Positions 22,117-27,858 of a DNA stretch of 27,858 bases are shown piece after piece. Made by a program: the position numbers and the translations under genes. A model generated the notes under the pieces. That model did no database searches. It saw nothing but the letters and a program-made list of their open reading frames with translations, and was not told the DNA's origin. Each line of letters begins with the position of its first letter. Position 1 is the stretch's first letter. The stretch comes from a virus, in the IMG/VR virus record IMGVR_UViG_3300028374_000052, positions 1 through 27,858 of that record, one strand, 5' to 3'.

Positions 22117-22171
22117 AATTAGTTATTTTAATTTTTGATTCATTTATGAATTCTTCGAAATTAGTAAACAT
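22100..22171 (-). CDS. 23-aa ORF consisting almost only of the IP-like leader
   Basis: The frame encodes MFTNFEEFINESKIKITNYV then QYF and stop. Its first 11 residues follow the leader pattern with I-N-E at the end, as in the neighbouring genes, but no body follows. It overlaps the next gene in another frame by 17 bases. A GATAAATA box lies 23 bases upstream, the same arrangement as for the 122-aa leader protein at 14511. It may be a remnant of a packaged protein gene whose body was lost, or a real short peptide. The leader match makes chance unlikely. Confidence 0.6.
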   Translation of the reverse strand: MFTNFEEFINESKIKITNYVQYF

Positions 22172-22193
22172 AACTTTGTTTTAATTTATAATG

Positions 22194-22201
22194 TATTTAT
22201 C
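22194..22201 (-). promoter_or_regulatory. candidate T4-type late promoter box
   Basis: The minus strand reads GATAAATA followed by CATTATAAAT, 23 bases before the ATG at 22171. It is one base off the T4 late consensus TATAAATA. It would drive the leader-bearing gene cluster 22171-20285. The octamer alone is not statistically rare here. Confidence 0.35.
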
Positions 22202-22205
22202 AACC

Positions 22206-22760
22206 TTAATCAAATGGGAATTTAATCTCATATGAGTTAAAAACGAAAGTAGCATCAAAAGAATTGAATTGCTGTACATTATCCGAATAGTTCAATTGAA
22301 GTTCTTGCATATTTGTAAATAAGACATCTTTCATTACAAATTGCATTAATCTATTTCCATCACCATCAACGGTAAATAAAGTCATTGTAGGACAGTAGTT
22401 CTCTGTATTGTAAAAATCATACCAATAGTCGAATAATTCCATTAACAAGAAATAATTAGCGTATCCATCAATTAACTGAAAAGTAACTGATAATTCTTTT
22501 GAAGATGTTTGTCCTATTGGAGCAGATGATCTCCATTTTCTTTCCTGTCTTTTTCTTTGTGTATGGGATTGTTCTGCTGGATCATATGAAAGAGATGATG
22601 TATTAACTCCTTGAATCGTAAAATTTAAAAACTCAGGAACCTCTTGAATAGGTGAAGGTGCTCTTCTTACATATTTAACCCATTTATCTCTAATTTCTTG
22701 AGGGAAAAAAGTTTTTGGGAATTGAAATTCGAATAAATCATTTCTTGCATCTAATAGCAT
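22206..22760 (-). CDS. tail-tube-like structural protein, 184 aa
   Basis: The protein starts MLLDARNDLFEFQFPKTFFP. Visible segments are FLNFTIQGVNTSSLSYDPAE, KELSVTFQLIDGYANYFLLM, YCPTMTLFTVDGDGNRLMQF and LQLNYSDNVQQFNSFDATFV. Alternating strands, a Y-W-Y-rich helix and a C-terminal strand pair of this kind are typical of the contractile-tail tube fold (gp19/gp54-like baseplate and tube proteins). I cannot tell which tail component it is. Its ATG overlaps the stop of the 678-aa gene (TAATG at 22760), consistent with coordinated structural expression. Assignment to the tail is by pattern and context. Confidence 0.55.
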   Translation of the reverse strand: MLLDARNDLFEFQFPKTFFPQEIRDKWVKYVRRAPSPIQEVPEFLNFTIQGVNTSSLSYDPAEQSHTQRKRQERKWRSSAPIGQTSSKELSVTFQLIDGYANYFLLMELFDYWYDFYNTENYCPTMTLFTVDGDGNRLMQFVMKDVLFTNMQELQLNYSDNVQQFNSFDATFVFNSYEIKFPFD

Positions 22761-24796
22761 TATTTGTTAGGATTAAGTTTAACGTTCTTTAATAAATTAC
22801 CTTTCTTTCTAATATCGACTTTTCTTTTCTCATTTGTTTGTGATGTTACAACTCTAACATCAGATTGAGAATTTTCAATTTTTTGAAGATTAGCCTTTGC
22901 AGGGCTAGTTCTTTGAATAGTAGAATTAGGATTTTTCAAGAATTGAATCTGTTCTTCTTTTGTTGAAACCAAAGCTGTTAGTCTTTCAATTTCTCTATCC
23001 TTTCGAGATATAGTTTCTTGTAAGTTTTCGATATTTTCATTCTTATTAAGAACTGTATTTTGTAAATTTTGAATGTAATTAACAGAGTTTTCTTTGGTTC
23101 TTTCTGATTCTGTTACAAATGTTCCAGAATATACTAAATTATCTCCACCATTATCAGTTCTTATTATGATATAGAATTCTCTATTTACATAACTTTGAAT
23201 TTCAGCAGCTGCAGCTTTTGGTACATAAAATAATACTTCACCTGAATCAGGATTAACAGATTCAGTTACTAAATTTTTATAACTAACTTGAGAATTATTA
23301 TTATCTGTAAATGCAATTCTTAATTCTCCAACCTGTGTTAAATTGAAAAAATTAATTTGGTTATCTTTTGAAGTTAATAATACAAATTTTAAGTAGTTAT
23401 CAAAAGGCGAAATAGCAATTTTTAATTCACCTTGTTTATATCTTTTCTCTGGTACATTTTGTAAAGATGTTTGAGTTTGTCCATTTTGAGTATTTACTTC
23501 ATTGATATCTTGTATTAAAATATTAGCACTATCAAAGAAATTAGGTACATATTGAACTGAACCTTCAGATTTTCCTAAAAATCCTTGCATCTTAATTTCG
23601 TTACCTTGTACTAAGTTATAAATTTCATCGATAACTGGAGTTGCTCCTAAATCAATTCTCTTTAATGACTTGCCATATTTTGTAACATCATCAAAAGTTT
23701 CTACTGCTCTTTTAATTATTTGCTCATTTGTAGATCTATTAAATAATCTAACAGTATAATCAATTGTATAGCTTAAAGCTCTTTCATTTCTAATAACAGG
23801 TCTCCAAAATCTTGCTTCTTCAAAATCAGAGTTTTGAATCCAAGTCTCATTGTTTGTTTCAATCAATGTCTGACCGATCTGTTCAACTTGATATAAGTTA
23901 TTGATTATCACCCAATTAGAATTTGGTTGTGTGTTGAGTAGCGTTATATAGTCTTGAATTGAACCTCCATTAAATTTTGCTGATAATAAAAAATAATCAC
24001 CTTCTTCTGCTTGTTCAATATTTGCTGTAATACCTTCAAACTCATCTCCAACTGGAATGCTGAATTCTACTTTATCTAAAATATTAAAATATCTTTGAGC
24101 ATTTATTGTTTCAGAAGATCTAATTGTACTTACTTTGAATTTTAAATCCTCTGATGTATCAATACCATAGCCGTTAGTTAACCTTGAATTAAGTTTATCA
24201 GTGTCCTCAGCATCATCTTGTGCCTCTGCAATTAAACCGTAAATAGCAGGTAATGAAACTTCTACATAAGAAGAGTATTCCGCACCGCCTATTAAAAATG
24301 GTCTTGGATTAATAATTGCATATGAATCTGAAGCAAGATATGTAATAGAAGATAAATTATGTCTTCTTCCTAATCTGTTTATAACTTGTGCCTCAACTAT
24401 AAATCCATCATTTCCTTCAAAATCATATCCTGAAGCAAAGTGAATTCTAAATTTATCATAAGGGATATCATAATCAGTAGCAAAGTCAACAGCCAAACTA
24501 TCTGAATCAGTTAATCTGTCTAACTCATCATTTAAAGCAGTAGGTTTATCAATATTTAAATATCCATATCTACTTTGTGTTTCATCTAATAAAACAGATG
24601 AAAGATCTCTAACATTTTTGAAAGTTTGTTCTTCAGCATCGTCAAAAAAGAAATAATTTCTTCCTAGACCTGTATCTTTCATTATATAAACCCCAGTATC
24701 TCCAGTGTTAAATTGTGCTGGATCTAATCTGTCAGTATAAATGTACTCAATTAATATGTTAGGATTTACCTGAAAGTACCTTGAAGTTCCGTTCAT
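22760..24796 (-). CDS. putative baseplate or tail structural protein, 678 aa
   Basis: The protein starts MNGTSRYFQVNPNILIEYIY and is rich in beta strands, Asn and aromatic residues through about residue 560 (RHNLSSITYLASDSYAIINP; RALSYTIDYTVRLFNRSTNE; LKIAISPFDNYLKFVLLTSK). Near the C-terminus a clear coiled coil follows (YIQNLQNTVLNKNENIENLQ; ISRKDREIERLTALVSTKEE), then a basic tail (KVDIRKKGNLLKNVKLNPNK). No enzyme motif is seen. The length and its place between the tail fibre and a tube-like protein fit a baseplate or tail component. It starts seven bases after the spanin-like gene. The exact gp number is not recognisable. Confidence 0.6.
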   Translation of the reverse strand: MNGTSRYFQVNPNILIEYIYTDRLDPAQFNTGDTGVYIMKDTGLGRNYFFFDDAEEQTFKNVRDLSSVLLDETQSRYGYLNIDKPTALNDELDRLTDSDSLAVDFATDYDIPYDKFRIHFASGYDFEGNDGFIVEAQVINRLGRRHNLSSITYLASDSYAIINPRPFLIGGAEYSSYVEVSLPAIYGLIAEAQDDAEDTDKLNSRLTNGYGIDTSEDLKFKVSTIRSSETINAQRYFNILDKVEFSIPVGDEFEGITANIEQAEEGDYFLLSAKFNGGSIQDYITLLNTQPNSNWVIINNLYQVEQIGQTLIETNNETWIQNSDFEEARFWRPVIRNERALSYTIDYTVRLFNRSTNEQIIKRAVETFDDVTKYGKSLKRIDLGATPVIDEIYNLVQGNEIKMQGFLGKSEGSVQYVPNFFDSANILIQDINEVNTQNGQTQTSLQNVPEKRYKQGELKIAISPFDNYLKFVLLTSKDNQINFFNLTQVGELRIAFTDNNNSQVSYKNLVTESVNPDSGEVLFYVPKAAAAEIQSYVNREFYIIIRTDNGGDNLVYSGTFVTESERTKENSVNYIQNLQNTVLNKNENIENLQETISRKDREIERLTALVSTKEEQIQFLKNPNSTIQRTSPAKANLQKIENSQSDVRVVTSQTNEKRKVDIRKKGNLLKNVKLNPNK

Positions 24797-24803
24797 AAGT
24801 TAT

Positions 24804-25610
24804 TTATTTAAATCTTTTTATTGTCCAAACATTCCAGTTTAATCCAACTCCTATATAAGGATTAACTTTGCCGTTTGAATATGCAATGCCTAAAGTAGGA
24901 CCAACTCCTAATCTTGACTTAGTTTCTGTAGGTGTATTTAAATTCTTATCAATATAAACAGAATTTAAAGCATTAAATTGCACAAACTCAGAAGGTGAAC
25001 GTGCAACTACTTTAGATCTACCATCATCAGTTTGAATTGTTTCGAAACTTAATTTTATATTAAATGTATTATCTAATATAGTTGTTTCTCCTTTATCTAA
25101 AAAAATTCCAGTTTCTAAATACTTTAAAGATATTGGAGTTTCCCATTTCATGTTATGTACTAAACCTGAATCAGAATAAAAATATGAATCTTTAAGAGTA
25201 AATGCAGAATCTGAATCTTGTTCTATTGAACCTTTGGTTTCTCCAACTTTAGTTAAAACAGTTTCAATCTCAGAATTTATAAATGCTTTTAAGTCTTTAT
25301 CTGATGCAACTAATTCTTCATATAACTGCTTATCAAATTGCTTAAGTTCTTCGATGTTTTCAACTGCATATCCTAGTTTTTCAGAATACATATTGCCGTT
25401 CTTATCTATTTGTACTTTTACAGAATCTTTTAGAGCAGAAATATTTCCCATCATCGATTGCTCGAATTTTTCTCTTGAAGCGATTTCCTCTTTTAATCTG
25501 TTTTTGGCCGGCATTACAAATGCAAACCAAATTATAACAAATATTATAACATATTCAATAATACGTGGATTCTTTTTAAAAAACTGTAATATGGAATTTA
25601 ATATTTTCAT
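24804..25610 (-). CDS. membrane-anchored coiled-coil protein, spanin (Rz)-like candidate
   Basis: A 268-aa protein with a short basic N-terminus, one membrane segment at about residues 18-34 (IIEYVIIFVIIWFAFVM), and a long charged helical stretch from 36 to 125 (NRLKEEIASREKFEQSM and onward) predicted as coiled coil outside the cytoplasmic membrane. The C-terminal part is beta-rich and ends LGVGPTLGIAYSNGKVNPYI then GVGLNWNVWTIKRFK, like a small outer-membrane barrel end. This layout recalls Rz-type spanins and analogous small membrane proteins of Bacteroidota phages, which join the two membranes at lysis. No endolysin or holin is visible nearby, so a tail-associated or other envelope role remains possible. 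It overlaps the upstream gene (ATGA, 25610-25607). Confidence 0.55.
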   Translation of the reverse strand: MKILNSILQFFKKNPRIIEYVIIFVIIWFAFVMPAKNRLKEEIASREKFEQSMMGNISALKDSVKVQIDKNGNMYSEKLGYAVENIEELKQFDKQLYEELVASDKDLKAFINSEIETVLTKVGETKGSIEQDSDSAFTLKDSYFYSDSGLVHNMKWETPISLKYLETGIFLDKGETTILDNTFNIKLSFETIQTDDGRSKVVARSPSEFVQFNALNSVYIDKNLNTPTETKSRLGVGPTLGIAYSNGKVNPYIGVGLNWNVWTIKRFK

Positions 25611-26011
25611 TTTAAATCATTTTTTTCTTCCCATGACTTTAAGTTTAAATCTGGAAATTCTTTTCTAAGATCTCTATAATCAATCTCTTTATTTAGGTGC
25701 TTTTCTACTATCCATTTTATAGATGCACCATGGTCTACTATCATTGCTTCCCAAACAGTTCCATCATATGAATCCCAATCTGCAACTTCTTCTGCTTGTA
25801 CATAACCCATCTTAGTTAACCAAAATGTATGAGTAGGATGCATCTCATTTACAAATTTAGTAATAAAATTTTTAGAGTCAAAAACAGTAGTTCCATCCTC
25901 TTTTTTAGCATGTTTTGCTAATGATTCACCTACACCACAAAGACCGTCATCTTTCATTGATTGCACAAAGTCTTCAAATGCATTTTCTCCTTCAAATATT
26001 TTCTTTTCCAT
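25607..26011 (-). CDS. unknown protein, 134 aa
   Basis: The protein starts MEKKIFEGENAFEDFVQSMK and is acidic. It contains LAKHAKKEDGTTVFDSKNFI, MHPTHTFWLTKMGYVQAEEV and VWEAMIVDHGASIKWIVEKH, with several His and Trp residues that could bind metal or ligand; I see no known motif. It has no signal or membrane segment. The gene follows the tail fibre by 29 bases and overlaps the spanin-like gene by four, so it belongs to the structural/lysis unit. A tail-fibre chaperone or lysis role is possible from position only. Confidence 0.7.
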   Translation of the reverse strand: MEKKIFEGENAFEDFVQSMKDDGLCGVGESLAKHAKKEDGTTVFDSKNFITKFVNEMHPTHTFWLTKMGYVQAEEVADWDSYDGTVWEAMIVDHGASIKWIVEKHLNKEIDYRDLRKEFPDLNLKSWEEKNDLK

Positions 26012-26040
26012 ATCTAAGTTTTTAATTAATTAATTTTTTA

Positions 26041-27858
26041 TTAGGAAATGGGTACCCAAGAACTCCAATTACTTCCTGTATCATTACTATATCTCAACCA
26101 AGTACCATTTACACTAGAGCTACTTCCATCAGCAGCTGATAATCGTGCAGCTGCTGTTAATTGTTGAACAATATAATTTCCTGATCTTGCTACTGTCATT
26201 AATCCAACACATCCTGATTCTAATATAGTATTAGGTAAATTGCTATATGTACCTTCAGTAGTATACATATAAATTGCAGAAGTAATAGCATTATTTGCAT
26301 TTGATCCTGCCATTCTTCTACCCATAACAGTATCATCTATTCTTAGATAATCTACAGAACTATTTGCTATTTTAGATGTAGTAACTGCATTTGTTGCTAA
26401 TTCATCTGTGCCAACTGCACCTGCATCAATATCATCAGAAGTAACAGAGTTGGTTGAATGTTTTGTAGATTCACCGGAATCATTAATTCCTGAAGTATTT
26501 AAATTTCCAGAGTGATAAATTGTTCTCAAAGTACCCCATGTAGCCGAGTCATAATTCTGTCTTTGAAATCCTATAAATTCATCAGTTTTACCCATAACTA
26601 ATGCATTGGATCCTTTTACATTACCACCTGTATATGAACTTATCCATAATACATCATTCCATGTGGGTGCAGCTGATCCGATATTATTATCTTGTAACAT
26701 TTGGTATCTAAGTTTACCAGCACCAAATATTGAATTATTAGGTTTTTCTTGTCCACCATAAATATAATTGTTACCATTTAATTGTGGAATCCTTTGAGCT
26801 GTAAGTGTACCTGAGAAATAAGCACCTTTATTAAAGTAAAATCTGGATCTATCTGTATGGATGTGACCCCAACTTGTATTTTTAGGACCTATTTCAATAT
26901 ATCCATTTGGTGTTTGATGTCTTACTGCTCCATCTGATATAGGATTAAGGTAACTATTTGCACTTGAATTAGTAGTACCAAAGTATAACCTCCTTCCAAT
27001 TGCAGCATCTCCAGATCCATAAAGTCTAATCTTTGCATCTGGAGAAACTCCGGAATTTACTGTCTGTACTGTACCTGCATCAACATTACCTCTAATTTCT
27101 AATCCAATATCGTTAACATCTCCATCTGTTGCAATCATTAATGCAGCATGAGAACCAGCAGCAGTAATTGGTTTTATAATTTTCACTACATGGTTATCTG
27201 CTGTAGTTTGAAATGTTGATGTACCACTTAAAGCATGTACATAATCTACATTAATATTATCAACATTAAGACTCGTACCATTAATAGTACCAGTTGTTGC
27301 ATCAAGAAATATTCTAGCATCTCCTTCTGCGGCAACATATAATCCCCATCCAGAAGTAAATCCTTGATTATTTAAAAATGATGCATCAGATCCCTTAGAA
27401 AATCCTATTCCAAACATTCCAAGCATGTTACCATCTAACGAACTTGAAGCAGGGTTATAATCACTACCTATTGTATAAATAGGATTTGATTTTGAAGAAT
27501 TTTTTCCAATATTATTATAACTTCCTTCTAAATGTCCAACATTATGTGCACCTCTTTGTAAGTTACCATCATACATCATTAAATTTAATGTATCAGATAA
27601 ATTACCATATAAAATAACAGATCTTTCAGTACCTCCACCTCCGTCTGAAAATGTAATTACAAATGGATCTGTAACTCCTGCTAAATTCGAACCGTATTTA
27701 CCAATTGTTAATCCTCTAAAACTTGCTCCTCCAGTAGTACTAATGCTTGAAGCAGAAATTGCATTTGCATTAATAGTTCCGTTAGCATTGAAAGTAGATT
27801 TTAAAGTTAAAACACCTGAAGTAGTTAACTTCATAGCATCATCATGACCAGATCCTTT
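26041..27858 (-). CDS. long tail fibre/adhesin, N-terminus outside window
   Basis: At least 605 aa; the frame stays open through the right edge (KGSGHDDA before the Met at 27834), so that Met is not the start. The visible part has repeated strand-rich blocks typical of phage fibres: VLTLKSTFNANGTINANAIS, FRGLTIGKYGSNLAGVTDPF, RLYGSGDAAIGRRLYFGTTN, and later AGAVGTDELATNAVTTSKIA. That last repeat type is frequent in fibre stalks of aquatic phages. The C-terminus (GCVGLMTVARSGNYIVQQL; WLRYSNDTGSNWSSWVPIS) fits a pyocin-knob-like receptor-binding tip ending in a W-x-x-W-x segment. The product binds the host surface and determines host range. Confidence 0.85.
   Translation of the reverse strand, partial: KGSGHDDAMKLTTSGVLTLKSTFNANGTINANAISASSISTTGGASFRGLTIGKYGSNLAGVTDPFVITFSDGGGGTERSVILYGNLSDTLNLMMYDGNLQRGAHNVGHLEGSYNNIGKNSSKSNPIYTIGSDYNPASSSLDGNMLGMFGIGFSKGSDASFLNNQGFTSGWGLYVAAEGDARIFLDATTGTINGTSLNVDNINVDYVHALSGTSTFQTTADNHVVKIIKPITAAGSHAALMIATDGDVNDIGLEIRGNVDAGTVQTVNSGVSPDAKIRLYGSGDAAIGRRLYFGTTNSSANSYLNPISDGAVRHQTPNGYIEIGPKNTSWGHIHTDRSRFYFNKGAYFSGTLTAQRIPQLNGNNYIYGGQEKPNNSIFGAGKLRYQMLQDNNIGSAAPTWNDVLWISSYTGGNVKGSNALVMGKTDEFIGFQRQNYDSATWGTLRTIYHSGNLNTSGINDSGESTKHSTNSVTSDDIDAGAVGTDELATNAVTTSKIANSSVDYLRIDDTVMGRRMAGSNANNAITSAIYMYTTEGTYSNLPNTILESGCVGLMTVARSGNYIVQQLTAAARLSAADGSSSSVNGTWLRYSNDTGSNWSSWVPIS

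Overview
The window is a low-GC, almost fully coding segment of a T4-like myovirus genome. Every credible gene lies on the minus strand, so transcription runs from high to low coordinates. Hallmark genes are a gp32-type single-strand DNA-binding protein, a DnaG-like primase (gp61 type), UvsY, UvsW, the N-terminal half of a gp43-type DNA polymerase, dUTPase, a B12-dependent ribonucleotide reductase and a long tail fibre. Several features point to a Bacteroidota (probably flavobacterial) host. Start codons are preceded by A/C-rich leaders (AAACAAA-like) with no Shine-Dalgarno sequence. Promoter candidates resemble the Bacteroidota TTTG / TANNTTTG type. A DUF5522-like Cys-rich small protein is also present. 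The host assignment is an inference.

Layout in transcription order. (1) 27858-22206: structural block with a tail fibre C-terminal part, an unknown gene, a membrane-anchored coiled-coil (spanin-like) protein, a 678-aa structural protein and a tail-tube-like protein. (2) 22171-20285: four short-spaced or overlapping genes, three with an exact N-terminal leader like the capsid-targeting sequence of T4 internal proteins and one with a degenerate version; one encodes a probable PD-(D/E)XK nuclease. (3) 20249-14543: replication and recombination block with a RuvC-like nuclease, gp32 followed by a strong terminator, primase, a small acidic protein, UvsY, and UvsW carrying a 139-aa mini-intein inside its DECH box. 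(4) 14511-8250: further leader-bearing, acidic and low-complexity proteins that look like head-internal or scaffold proteins, ending at a terminator. (5) 8098-5811: small genes behind two nearly identical promoters, including a 2H phosphoesterase that may be an Acb1-type anti-CBASS protein and an Hsp20 chaperone, ending at a terminator. (6) 5684-415: nucleotide and replication block with dUTPase, a cupin-like gene with an apparent frameshift, a split DNA polymerase N-terminal half, class II ribonucleotide reductase and two tiny coupled ORFs, ending at a terminator. (7) 349-1: a partial unknown gene.

The most interesting biology is the set of proteins sharing a T4 internal-protein-like leader, M-x(3)-F-[ED]-[ED]-F-[IL]-x-E. 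The leader ends in the [IL]-x-E pattern recognised by the T4-type prohead protease. Because some members look enzymatic (PD-(D/E)XK nuclease; possible RelE/EndoU-like fold), the phage may package a cargo of effector proteins for injection with its DNA. No tRNA, rRNA, CRISPR array, insertion sequence or plus-strand gene was seen. No gene-free stretch exceeds 300 bases; the longest are the region upstream of gp32 (19315-19565), the one between the polymerase half and the reductase (2906-3069), and 5685-5810.
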